Source: Panax quinquefolius (Eukaryota; Streptophyta; Magnoliopsida; Apiales; Araliaceae). Taken from it: a stretch of DNA of 64,000 nt. The DNA is taken from positions 13,168,565 to 13,232,564 of the forward strand of contig CM035151.1 in the NCBI GenBank assembly GCA_020205615.1. The letters run 5' to 3'. Positions within the stretch are counted from its first letter, which is position 1, and each line of letters begins with the position of its first letter. This document shows, one piece after another, positions 1 to 11,700 of the stretch. The position numbers were made by a program, and so were the translations under genes. The notes below the pieces were generated by a model. That model saw only the letters and a list, made by a program, of their open reading frames with translations, made no database searches and was not told the origin of the DNA.

Positions 1-2562
1 ATTCCACTTAGATTAGTTAGGTAACTCATAGATCTAACTCTAGGACTTGACCACATTCAAAAATTCAAAATATAATAGGAGATATGGTCAATTGAATTTC
101 ATGTTACGTTTTCACCAAAATCGATTTTCAACTCTTTGTGATTTCTAAGAAACTTTCATGTTTTCACATAATAACCAACATAACTCATCATAAAACTTAC
201 TAATACCTCATATACCCATGATTTTCATTATTCCAATGCTTTTATTATGACTTTCATCATAAACCACGTAAACTGTTCATTTAGTTGAAGAAATATTTGA
301 GGGTTTAAGAAATGGGTTTTTTATCTTTGGGGTCAATACAAAATTCGATTTCACGCCTAGGGTAGGCTAGAAATCTTCATAAATACGCTTAGGAAATTTA
401 TTAATAATAGAAATATCATTCAAAGCTGTGACTCTCATCTAAGACTTAGATAAGACGTCACATTGATACCAACTGTGACTTCTATCCCTTAACCTAGATA
501 GTACTCTCACAATGATACCTATAAACTTGCCATCTTCATTCACGATGTCGCCTACTAGAAGCGCCGGCTTGGTGCATTCCACACAAGGAAGTTAACAACG
601 AAAGGTTCGGGGCTCTTTACTTATGGCTTGATATGACAATGATTAACTTTAGGATTTGGTTACTTTGAATTCGTATAATGAGGGTTGTTATAAATATAAA
701 AGCTAACAACCTTACGTAAAAGCATGATGAGTAAGCTAACCAATTGACTCAGAAAATCACATCAAAGGCAAATATTTTCAAAAAGATAAGATCGACAAGT
801 AACGTGAAAATGTTTATTTGAATTAAACAAGATTTAAAAAATAAGTAAGCGGTAATGAAGGCTCCTACTAACGAAGTTTCAACCAATAAGTCAAAGTTTA
901 ACTTCTTCTTGAGTCAAATTCAAACGTTGAATGCAACTAGGTGAAATAAAAGAGTGGGTAGAATCGGTACCTAACACGGTATATAGGCTTCAAAGAGCTT
1001 ACGATTAACTTACCCGTGATAATTTTATTCAGTTCTCGTCATGAGAAAAAAACGCTCTCTCTTAAACTCACGGCTTTGGTTTGTCCGGGGATGACCTTTG
1101 GTGCCTCCATCCTAGTTGAATTTGTCTTGATGGCGACAAAATCGAGCTAAGTGACCTTCTCTTCCACAATTATAACATGTTTTTGATTGGCATGGCGCAA
1201 TTCGGACCGATGTGTCCTCTCCTCCGCATTTGAAGCATATGAATGGTGGTCGTTTCTTCTTCCTTTGAAAAGCGGTCTTTGGTCGACGCGTCTTTTCATC
1301 ATTGTTGAATCTCCTTTTTTGAAATGTCCATTCTTATTATTTTGGCCCACGATTACCACCAAGTGGTTACCAATCCGCCTGTTGATTCCTCCACGCTTGT
1401 TGTCACCGGCTCGATGACTACTCTCATTTGGTATTATAATTTTGCTTACCGCTCTCTTTTAGTTGCGTTGACTCGTTATCGCGCTCCACTAATCGAGCCC
1501 TATTTACAACATCCGAATAAAAACACGGTTTATGAGAAATAAGATGTTGGACGTATCTCCGCTTCAAACCTCTTAAAACATTCGCGTCATTTCTCTTCAT
1601 TATCCACCAAGTGGGGACGAAATCGTGATAACTCCGCAAATTTTGCCTCGTATTGCGACACTGGCCATATTGTTTTGTTCCAACTTGATAAACTCCACCT
1701 CCTTCATGTGGCGAATACTTTCGGGAAAGTATTTGTCGTTGAAACGACTCTGGAACTTCTCCCAAGATATCTTCAAGACAAAGAAGTTGAGTCGTTTTAC
1801 CGATTCCCACCAAGAATCTGCCTCTCCGCGCCAAGACATAAAGGCGTAAAAGGAACCTTTTGCTTCTCTGAGCATCCCAAGACATCAAATATCTTGGTAA
1901 TCTGCTTTATCCATGCTTCCGCCGAAGTGGTTTTGCTCTCCCTTAAACTCCGGTGGTCCCAACTCCTTGAATTGTTTAGCGGTGACCACCGAGAGTTTTC
2001 CGTGTTTCCACCTACGTTTTGGACAGGAGTAGCTTTCGTCTGATGTTGCATGAATTCTACAAACCTCTTAAACGTACCGTTGTTAGTCAATTGATCAGTG
2101 TTGTTGTTTACAGGAGGATTATCGCCATCCTGTTGTACATTATCCTGATTATTGATCTGTGGAGAATCAACAGTCTCCTGTGTGCTCCATTGCTATTCTC
2201 AACATTCTCGGATGCCATTTTCAAACACTGCCACAAAATAAGGGTTAATTAACATATCACATATTATCCCTATACTCTGACCGACCAATTAAATACCAAA
2301 TAAATTTAGGTAGGTCATACTAGCGAAGGAATTCCCGCTCTCCCTCCTAGTACTATTCTCACATCTTAGCTGAGGATCATATCCCTAAGCTCGATACCAA
2401 CTGTGACTCTGGACACCAACTTATGTCAAGACCTCACATTAGTACTATCACCACCCACCGAAGAGCGGCGTCCGTCACGGAGAGTCCGGCTTTTGCATCC
2501 CCATCAACAGAAGTCACCAAATGAGAGGCTGGGGCTCTTCACACTTATGGCTCGATACCAAC
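1..2562 (-). mobile_element. Internal region of leftmost gag-only LTR element (partial)
   Basis: The window opens inside the internal region of a minus-strand LTR element. Positions 1-1100 align by eye with 6271-7380 and 12691-13790, which share the opening motif around 'attagttaggtaactcatag'. The 3' half holds the only near full-length gag remnant of the array. Just left of the LTR, at 2551-2560, is 'ctcgatacca', the complement of a decayed initiator-Met primer binding site. A second copy of that site lies at 2391-2402. I see no protease, reverse transcriptase, RNase H or integrase motif. The left end of the element lies outside the window. Confidence 0.75.
1112..2218 (-). pseudogene. Ty3/gypsy-type gag, frameshifted remnant
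   Basis: Gag is the structural nucleocapsid-type protein of an LTR retrotransposon. The reading begins at a Met codon at 2218 (MASENVENSN...). The central retrotransposon-gag domain is visible in overlapping minus frames at about 1600-2090, with the typical 'KFQSRFNDKYFP' and 'RHMKEVEF..LEQ' patterns. Two CCHC zinc knuckles follow at the C-terminus. The distal one (CYNCGREGHLARFC, about 1145-1187) is intact and is followed by a stop at 1112-1114. The proximal one (about 1190-1235) has lost its phase by a one-base deletion. Several further frame changes split the gene, so it cannot make a full-length product. No pol follows. In the two other internal regions gag is almost wholly deleted. Confidence 0.75.
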
Positions 2563-4971
2563 CGTGACGCCCCCAAAATAAGGTATCGTCACCCATCTTG
2601 GGTCGCCACTTACATGGTACATAAATTCAAATACAACTTACTAATATAACTCATGTGTATAATAATATGACATAAATCGTGAGTTTGAATACAAATATTG
2701 TCTACTAGATATTATACAAACTCAAAAGGAGTCCTCATTACAACTATTATCACACTATTTCACGTAATAGTGAGGACTACTAATGCTATCCTCGACCATT
2801 ACTTCCGCTCCCCGACTCGTCAAATTTATGTTCTCATTTCAAGAGAATAAACGGAAAGAAAGGGTGAGCTCAACTAGCCCAAAGAAGAAATATTATGACT
2901 AAGATAATGCGTAATAAATTATCATTAGCCTTCAACAAATGTTAAACCGATAAAATACAATAGACAACCGGTTTAACTGCAGCAACGGAATAAGCAATCC
3001 ATTAAAAGAGTCAAGTAGAGAATAAAGTCTACTATCTTTTAGGTTTTAAAAGGTTTTCATCAATTTTATCACGATACTCAAATTTTAATAAATAAACCAC
3101 CACATCTAATCATCCCCGCACTGCACGGCCAAGGATTTTCATCAAATTATCAATGGTCATGACTATACCGAATCACCCCGGTCATAATCATACCAAAAAC
3201 TATCCATCACCGCATTACGTGCCAATCGAGGACTTTTGTCACATCATTTATATCAAGTCGTGATTATACCGAATGATCCTCGGTCATAATCATACTAAGT
3301 TCATCTACGCACGTAAGCCAAAGATAACATAATATAACAGGAGGATGATGACAATGACATAATAATTCAATAAAACAAGTTCAAGAATTATTTAATCCCA
3401 GAATTATTAACGCCCAAATTGTCAACACGATCATTGTTTAGTAGAGAGTAAAATTCAAGAATGATCGGAAGAATATTTCCATGAAAAGATCTTTGGATGA
3501 AATGCAAATATCAAGGATATTCCACTAATTTCATGGAGTATAAGTCAAAGTTTTAACTAACCTGGGTATAATAAAGAATGGAATAACAAAAGAAATCACC
3601 ACGCATGCGGTATTGTGATGACAAAGTTATTCCAATGAATAATAATAACGGAACCAGTCGGTGAAATTCACAATCTAATGTGGATGTTCCAACGAGAATA
3701 ATAAAGATGGAACCAGATCCGGTGTAAAACACATGATAGGATATTCCAACAGAATGATAAAGAGCGGAACCAGTCCTGTAAAACACATGCATGTGATGTT
3801 CCAACAGTAATAATAAAAGCGGAACCAGTCCGGTGTAAAACACATGCATGTGATGTTCCAATGGAATAATAGAAGAATGTCACCAAGTATAGGGTAAAAT
3901 CACAGATACAAAGTTATTCCAATGTAATAATAAGCAATGGAATAACATAAGGATTTCACCAAGTATAGGGTATCTGATGCGTACAAAAGTTATGTATAGG
4001 GTATGCCACTTTTACAAAAGTTATTCCAATGTAATAATAATGAATGGAATAATGAAGTTCTCTTCAAGAAGAAAGAATAACACCCCTCACCGTAAAAAGA
4101 ACCTGAATATAAGTAGTGAAGTAGCGAGAATACTCTTCTTCTTTCTATAATTTTTCTCTATAGCTTCTCTCTATAATTTCTCTCTCTAGAGTTTCAATGA
4201 ATTCGTAAGAAAATAATGAAGGAATGAGCTTCTATTTATAGGAAAATGGAATGCATAAGAATTAATCCATAACGGTCCAGATTGATTTACTTTAATCGAC
4301 TCATCCATATTTAAAGAAAAATCTTTTAAATAAAATATAATATATTCTATTTATATAAAAACATTTTACTACGCAGTATACACTATGCAATACTATGCAA
4401 AACACTACGCAACACTACGCATAATAAAATATAATATATTCTATTTATAGAATAACTTTAATAAAGTATTCTATTTTATATAAAAGATGTTTCGCATTTT
4501 ATTACGTTAATAATACTTAATAAAACAAAACGTCATTATCGCTATAATAATTCATATTATTAATCGACAATAATGGAATCAAACCGGTGACTTCTCACAT
4601 AAGCATCAATAATCAATACCGTAGTGTGCTACTATGCAACCACACGACATCGTATTTTTTACTACCGAAGTAGTTCAACAAGAACTACACAGTAAAACTT
4701 CCGCCGTTATTTCAATAAAATATTTTTGTCGTTTTTTCAATCCGACTAATAATTACATTGTGGGGTCCACCAATGATTGAGTCAGTTGTATTTAATATTC
4801 CTCGCTAAACCGAATATTTCCCCACCAATCGAATATAATATAACCACTGCATACTTTTGCAAAATTTATAAATACTACCCACATCTATAATATTATCTCA
4901 AATTCACACCATAATATTAAAAATTATTTCACAAAATTTAAATCTTTATTGATAAAATCTGGGGTCTCACA
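2563..4971 (-). mobile_element. LTR copy 1 of gag-only element
   Basis: This long terminal repeat is on the minus strand. On the plus strand it begins around 'gtgacgcccccaaaata' and ends at 'ggggtctcaca', so the element reads TGTGAGACCCC...GGCGTCACA with TG...CA ends. It is collinear with 7823-10343 and 14247-16676. Internal landmarks are a tract of short tandem repeats (3600-3960), an AT-rich tract with repeated 'actatgcaa' units (4370-4430), and a terminal block near 4740-4970. Unlike copy 2, no polypurine tract follows its right end; minisatellite sequence starts at once. Confidence 0.85.
3590..4060. repeat. Minisatellite within LTR copy 1
   Basis: Imperfect tandem units of about 50-60 bp contain 'attccaatg.aataata' followed by a 'ggaaccagtcc.gtgtaaaacacatg' type segment (shown in parts). 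The same tract occurs at the equivalent place in LTR copies 2 and 3, with unit spacing of about 59, 56, 54 and 52 bp in copy 2. Short open frames across it on the minus strand (MEHHMHVF... patterns) come from repetition of the unit and are not considered genes. Confidence 0.7.
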
Positions 4972-5280
4972 ATAATCGTGTATTCATTAGTATCACGACC
5001 ATAAATTATCCATGACTACTACCAAAGATAATCGTATTCATTTAGTATCAACGACCACAAATTATCCATGCACTACTACTACCAAATATAATCGTGTATT
5101 CATTAGTATCACGACCACAAATTATCCATGCACTACTACCAAAGATAATCGTGTATTCATTAGTATCACGACCACGAATTATCCATGACTACTACCAAAG
5201 ATAATCGTGTATTCATTAGTATCACGACCACGAATTATCCATGCACTACTACCAAAGATAATCGTGTTTTCAATTACGGT
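4972..5280. repeat. 57-bp minisatellite, short array
   Basis: Five to six imperfect units have the core 'cactactaccaaagataat' preceded by 'tcacgaccacaaattatcc'. It is the shorter homologue of the array at 10780-11700. It abuts the end of LTR copy 1 directly, so the sequence present at 10344-10780 in the next unit, including the polypurine tract, is absent here. Confidence 0.8.
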
Positions 5281-7808
5281 TATGATTATACCCAACAATC
5301 CTCGGTCATAATCATACCAAGTCCATCTATGCACTACAAAGCCACAAATGACTTTCAACATAATATAAAATGAGGATAATGATATAAAGAATCAATCAAA
5401 TGAGATAAAGGATAAATATTAAACATTTATAATATAATTTATCCAGGATTCAAGAATATCCCCATGTTATCAATCACTTAATAATCTCATAATCTAATAT
5501 CATTAATATTATAACAATATTTTAATCACTTCTTAAATTTATAAACAATTTATCTCAATTGTTTACGCTTTACCATATAATGCATTTAATCATTCAAAAT
5601 GCCATACTCATAAGATATCATCACCAATTATCAAATCCTCAAAAAAATATGCATATACTCTATATAGGATTCTCTAGCCATAAAATCCTATTTTCAACTT
5701 TCATACTTCACATAACATATTTAACTCATATGTTCAGAATTAAACTATTTTCATGAAAAATACCAAATTAGTCCCAAAAATATTTCTTTTCTGGGATTCA
5801 GCATAATATAGTCCCATAATGAAAATATATTTTTCTCGGAATTTTTAAAATTCATTTACTATTTTTCAAAAATTAATTTTTAATTAATTCTTTAAGAAAT
5901 TAGCTACCTCAAGTTTAACTCCAAAAATTCCTAAATCTTGGCAGGACCTTACACATGTTAACGTGAGCTTCCAGTTTAAATTTCATGGTCATCGGAGTTA
6001 TAGAACTCCGTTTATAGCGTTTTTCGTCGGAAAAACCTAAATATTGAAATAGTCATAACTTGCTCATTTTAAGTCAGAATGAGCTCATTTTTGGACAGGA
6101 GGTACTTTATACCATATACCTTCATTTCCCAAAAGGCCAGAATTTTTCTCATAATTTAAGTGGCCGAAACAGCCTCTCTAAAATCATGGCAGAAGCTTTT
6201 TCGGTTTTTGCAGCTTTGCACTCCTTTGCTAAAATCAGTCCACACAAAAATCTATAATACCTTTTCCAGTAATTCCACTTGGATTAGTTAGGTAACTCAT
6301 AGATCTAACTCTAGGACTTGACCACACTCAAAAATTCAAAATATAATAGGAGATATGGTCAATTGAATTTCATGTTACGCTTTTCACCAAAAATCGATTT
6401 TCAACTCTTTGTGATTTCTAAGAAACTTTCATGTTTTCACATAATAACCAACATAACTCATCATAACACTTACTAATACTTCATATACCCATGATTTTCA
6501 TTAGTCCAATGCTTTTATTATGACTTTCATCATAATCCTCGTAAGCAGATCCTTTTAGTTGAAGAAATATTTGAGGGTTTAAGAAATGGGTTTTGACTGG
6601 GGTCAATACAAATTCGATTTCACGCTTCTAGGTAGGCTAGGAAGTCTTCAAGAATACGCCAAGAAATTTATTAATGATAGAAATATCATTCAAAACTCAT
6701 ACTCTCGTCCAAGACTTGGATAAGACGTCACATTAATACCAATTGTGACTTCTATCCCTTAACCCGGATAAGACCTCACAATGATACCTATCAACTTGCC
6801 ATCTTCAATCACGACGTCGCTTCTGTAAAGTCCGGCTTCGTGCATTCCACACAAGGAAGTCAACAACGAAAGGATCGGGCTCTTTACTTATGGCTTGATA
6901 TATGATGATTAACTTTAGGATTTGGTTACTTTGAATTGTGATAATGGTTGGTTAGGAATATGAAAGCTAACAACCTTACAAAAAGAATAATGAGTAGTTA
7001 ATCAATCGCTTTTTCAAAAATTACCTCAAAGGCAAGTATTTTCAAAAAGATAAGATCGACAGGTAACGTGAAAGTGTTTATTTAAATCAAACAAGATTTA
7101 AAGATAGTAATGATAACGAAGGCTCAAGTTTCAACCAATAAGTCAAAGTCTAACTTCTCCTGAGTCAAATTTAAACGTTGAACGCAAAGCAAGAGAGATA
7201 AAATAATGTGTAGAATCGGTATCTTATAAGGTATAGACTTGAAATTTATAATTAACTAACCCGCTTAACCGTTCGGTTTACTTATTCGCTTTTGAGAAGT
7301 CATGAAAAATGCACTTCCTAAAACCAACGACTTTGTTTTGTCCATATCCACCTTTGGTGCCACCGTCCCAAAGCTAGACTTCGACTTTGGTGCACAACAA
7401 AATTAAGCTAAATGACCTTTCTTCTTGCAATTTCCACATCTATTATCTTTGCCATGATTACCACCAAGTGGTTACCATTCTTAGCATGATAATTTCCCCA
7501 CGATGGTTATCATTGTTTCGATAATCGTTGCCACAAAGTATGATTATTATCGTGTTGTTGGTCGTTACCTTTTGTTTGAGTTGAATCAACACTCTCATGT
7601 GCTTCATTGCTTATCTCTGCATTTTCAGATGCCATTCTCAAACACTGTCACAAAACAAGGGTTAATTGACATGTAACAAATTATCCTATATATTACGTCG
7701 ACCAATAAAATAGCACATAAACTTAGGTAGGTCATTCTAGCGAAGGTATTCCCCGTCTCTCCCCTCCTAGTACTATTCTCACCTCTTAGCCAGGGATCAT
7801 ATCCCTAA

Positions 7809-7820
7809 GCTCTGATACCA
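7809..7820 (-). other. Primer binding site, initiator tRNA-Met type
   Basis: On the minus strand this reads TGGTATCAGAGC, the standard plant primer binding site complementary to the 3' end of initiator tRNA-Met. It sits two bases inside the LTR edge (…GGCGTCACA-GT-TGGTATCAGAGC), as expected for the 5' end of a minus-strand LTR retrotransposon. Diverged copies lie at about 2551-2560 and 14234-14243, both with 'tcgatacca' in place of 'tctgatacca'. Confidence 0.85.
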
Positions 7821-7822
7821 AC

Positions 7823-8050
7823 TGTGACGCCGCCAAAATTAGGTATACGTCACCCATCTTGGGTCGCCACTTACATGGTACATAAATTCAAATACAAACT
7901 TACTAATATAACTGTCGTGTACAATACAACATAAACTGTGACGCCCCCAAAATTAGGTATACGTCACCCATCTTGGGTCGCCACTTACATGGTACATAAA
8001 TTCAAATACAACTTACTAATATAACTGTCGTGTACAATACGACATAAATC
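7823..8050. repeat. 114-bp tandem duplication of the LTR terminus
   Basis: Two nearly identical head-to-tail copies each start at 'tgtgacgcc' and run through 'aggtatacgtcacccatctt' and 'ggtacataaattcaaatac'. Copies 1 and 3 of the LTR have this segment only once. The duplication gives this LTR two potential terminal sequences. Confidence 0.88.
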
Positions 8051-10343
8051 GTGAGTTTGAATACAAATATTGTCTACTAGATATTATACAAACTCAAAAG
8101 GAGTCCTCATTACAACTATTATCACACTATTTCACGTAATAGTGAGGACTACTAATGCTATCCTCTCGACCATTACTCGCTCCCCGACTCGTCTCCAAAT
8201 TTATGTTCTCATTTCCGAAGAGAACGGTGAAAGAAAGGGTGAGCTCAACTAGCCCAAGAAGAAATATTATGACTAAGATAATGCGTAATAAATTATCATT
8301 AGCCTTTCAACAATGTTAAACCGATAAAATACAATAGACAAACCGGTTTAATCTGCAATTTGAATAAGCAATCCATTAAAAGAGTCAAGTAGAGAATAAA
8401 GTCTACTATCTTTTAGGTTTTAAAAGGTTTTCATCAATTTTTATCATTGAGACTCAATTTTAATAATAAACCACCACATCTAATCATCCCGCATTCACGG
8501 CCAAGGATTTTCATCAAATTATCAATGGTCATGACTATACCGAATCACCCCCGGTCATAATCATACCAAAACTATCCATCATCGCATTATGTGCCACCGA
8601 GGACTTTTGTCACATCATTTATATCAAGTCATGATTATACCGAATGATCCTCGGTCATAATCATACTAAGTTCATCTATGCACGTAAGCCAAAGATAACA
8701 TAATATAACATGAGGATGATGACAATGACATAATAATTCAATAAAACAAGTTCAAGAATTATTTAATCCATGAATTATTAACGCCCAAATTGTCAACATG
8801 ATATCGTTTTCAGAGAGTAAAATTCAAGAATGATCGAAGAATATTTCCATGAAAAGATATTGGATGAAACGCAAATATCAAGGATATTCCACTAATTTCA
8901 TGGAGTATAGAAGTCAAAGTTTTAACCAACCGGGTATAATAAAGAATGGAATAACAAAAGAAATCACCATGCACGCAGATACTTCAGATGACAAAGTTAT
9001 TCCAATGTAATAATAATAACGGAACAAAGTCGTGTGAAATTCACACCGGCAGGATGTTCCAATGTAATAATAAAGATGGAACTGATCCGGTGTAAAACAC
9101 ACATGATAGGATATTCCAATGTAATGATAAAGACGGAACCAGTCCTGTAAAAAACATGCATGTGATGTTCCAATGTAATAATAAAGACGGAACCAGTCCT
9201 GTGTAAACACATGCATGTGATGTTCCAATGTAATAATAGAAGAATGTCACCAAGTATAGGTAAACCGATATCACAAAAGTTATGCCAATGTAATAATAAT
9301 AAGAATGGAATAACATAAGGATTTCACCAAGTATAGGTATGCCAGAGTATACAAAGTTATGTATAGGGTATGCCACTTTTTACAAAAGTTATTCCAATGT
9401 AATAATAATGAATGGAATAATGTAAGTTCTCTTCAAGAAGAAAGAATAACACCCCTTACCGTAAAAAGAACCGAATATAGAAGTAGTGAAGTAGTAGAAT
9501 ACTCTTCTTCTTTCTATAATTTTTCTCTATAGCTTTCTCTCTATATTTTTCTCTCTAGAGTTTCAAATGAATTAAGTAAAAAATAATGAAGGAACGAGCT
9601 TCTATTTATAGAAAATGGAATGCATAAGAATTAATCCATGAACGGTCAGTATTGATTTATTTTAACTGACGGTCCATATTTAAAGAAAAATCTTTTAAAT
9701 AAAATATAATATATTCTATTTATATAAAACATTTTACTATGCAAACACTATGCAATACTATAAAACACTATGCAAAACACTATGCAACACTATGCATAAT
9801 TAAATATAATATATTCTATTTATGTAATAACTTTAATAAAGTATTCTATTTTATATAAAAGATGTTTCGCTTTTATTACGCTAATAATACTTAATAAAAC
9901 AAAACGTCATTATCGCTATAATAATTCATATTATTAATCGACAATAATGGAATCAAACCGAGTGACTTCTCACATAAGCATCAATAATCAATACCGCAGT
10001 GCTACTATGCAACCACACGACATCGTATTTTTTACTACCGAAAGTAGTTCAACAAGAAACAACCAGAAAACTTCCGCCGTTATTTCAATAAAATATTTTT
10101 TGCGTTTTTCAATCCGACAATAATTTCATTGTGGGGTCCACCAATGATTGAGTCATTGCATACTAATATTCCTCGCTAAACCGAATATTCTCTAACCAAT
10201 CGAATATAATATAACCACTTGCATACTTTTGCAAAATTTATAAATACTACCCACAACTATAATATTATCTTAAATTCACACCATAATATTAAAAATTATT
10301 TCAACAAAATTTAAATCTTTATTGATAAAACTGGGGTCTCACA
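7823..10343 (-). mobile_element. LTR copy 2 of gag-only element
   Basis: This is the best-preserved LTR of the array (about 2.5 kb), running from 'tgtgacgccgcc' to 'ggggtctcaca' on the plus strand. It has a good primer binding site on its left and a good polypurine tract on its right. It therefore serves as 3' LTR of the unit to the right and as 5' LTR of the unit to the left. The first 114 bp are tandemly duplicated (7823-7936 and 7937-8050). A minisatellite tract like that of copy 1 lies at 8990-9420. Confidence 0.88.
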
Positions 10344-10356
10344 ATCTCCCTCCTTA
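10344..10356 (-). other. Polypurine tract
   Basis: On the minus strand the sequence is TAAGGAGGGAGAT, directly followed by the LTR start TGTGAGACCCC. A purine-rich tract touching the 3' LTR is the plus-strand priming site of LTR retrotransposons. With the primer binding site it fixes the element's orientation as minus. Confidence 0.85.
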
Positions 10357-10779
10357 TGGAATTTCGCCTCGAAATTAGGGTACGCACTGATATGATAAAG
10401 AGGTGAGAATACCTTGAATACCTTTATCATTGAAAACATTTAATTCATCTTTGTAATCCCGCCAAAGATATTCATTAACAATTCATCTGCGTTCATCTTA
10501 AGGTGCCAAAGATATACAAATCAGAAACCAATAATGTCGAGACTCAAACTTAATAGTATCACGACCACGAATTATCCATGCACCATCGCCAAGGATATTC
10601 GTGTTTTCAATTACGGCCATGATTATACCGAATAATCCTTGGTCATAATCATACCAAGTCTATCAATGCACTACTACCAAAGATGACTTTTACCACATCC
10701 ATGAATTAATATTTCATTGTCGAGACCCCATTTCAATAATTAATCCATATCATCGAATCATCCCTCGCACTACGTGCCA

Positions 10780-11700
10780 AGGATATTCATTAAGATATCA
10801 CGACCACAAATTATCCATGCACTACTACCAAAGATAATTGTGTATTTATTAGTATCACGACCACAAATTATCCAAGCACTACTACCAAAGATAATTGTGT
10901 ATTCATTACCACAAATTATCCATGCACTACTACCAAAGATAATTGTGTATTCATTAGTATCACGACCACAAATTATCCATGCACTACTACCAAAGATAAT
11001 TGTGTATTCATTAATATTACGACCACAAATTATCCATGCACTACTACCAAAGATAATTGTGTATTCATTAAGATCACGCACCACAAATTATCCATGCACT
11101 ACTACCAAAGATAATTGTGTATTCATTAAGATCACGACCACAAATTATCCATGCACTACTACCAAAGATAATTGTGTATTCATTAGTATCACGACCACAA
11201 ATTATCCATGCACTACTACCAAAGATAATTGTGTATTCATTAAGATCACGACCACAAATTATCCATGCACTACTACTACAAAGATAATTGTGTATTCATT
11301 AGTATCACGACCACAAATTATCCATGCACTACTACCAAAGATAATCGTGGTATTCATTAGTATCACGACCACAAATTATCCATGCACTACTACCAAAGAT
11401 AATCGTGTATTCATTAGTATCACGACCATAAATTATCCATGCACTACTACCAAAGATAATTGTGTATTCATTAGTATCACGACCACAAATTATCCATGCA
11501 CTACTACCAAAGATAATTGTGTATTCATTAGTATCACGACCACAAATTATCCATGCACTACTACCAAAGATAATTGTGTATTCAATATCATGACCACAAA
11601 TTATCCATGCACTACGACCAAAGATAATTGTGTATTCATTAGTATCACGACCACAAATTATCCATGCACTACGGCCAAAGATAATTGTGTATTCATTTAC
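10780..11700. repeat. 57-bp minisatellite, about 16 units
   Basis: Units with a 57-bp period are very regular from 11180 to 11640; successive 'ttagtatcac' starts at 11414, 11471 and 11528. The unit contains 'cacgaccacaaattatcc', 'atgcactactaccaaag' and 'ataattgtgtattcatt'. Because 57 is a multiple of three and the unit has no stop in some frames, long open frames exist on both strands (19-residue protein repeats such as NYPCTTTKDN). These look like a by-product of the period. There is no start context and no homologous protein that I recognise. Confidence 0.9.

Larger units (their letters stand above)
4972..7822 (-). mobile_element. Internal region between LTR copies 1 and 2
   Basis: This 2.85 kb internal region is collinear with 10344-14246 but shorter. 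It starts with about five copies of the 57-bp minisatellite, then an AT-rich non-coding tract, then the segment ending in the primer binding site. Gag is reduced: near 7620-7635 a minus-strand Met begins a short frame (MASENAEISNEAHESVDSTQ...) that stops after about 45 codons, and a decayed zinc-knuckle remnant lies near 7400-7450. The central gag domain is missing. No polymerase motifs were found, so the element is non-autonomous. Confidence 0.75.

Noticed and set aside
8914..9376. Overlapping minus-strand open frames rich in HHMHVF and YYYIG patterns (also at 3553-3886 and 15304-15562)
   Set aside because: They lie in the LTR tandem-repeat tract, differ in length and frame between LTR copies, and repeat with the DNA unit.
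10780..11700. CRISPR-like array
   Set aside because: Repeats are contiguous 57-bp units without unique spacers, in a plant retroelement.
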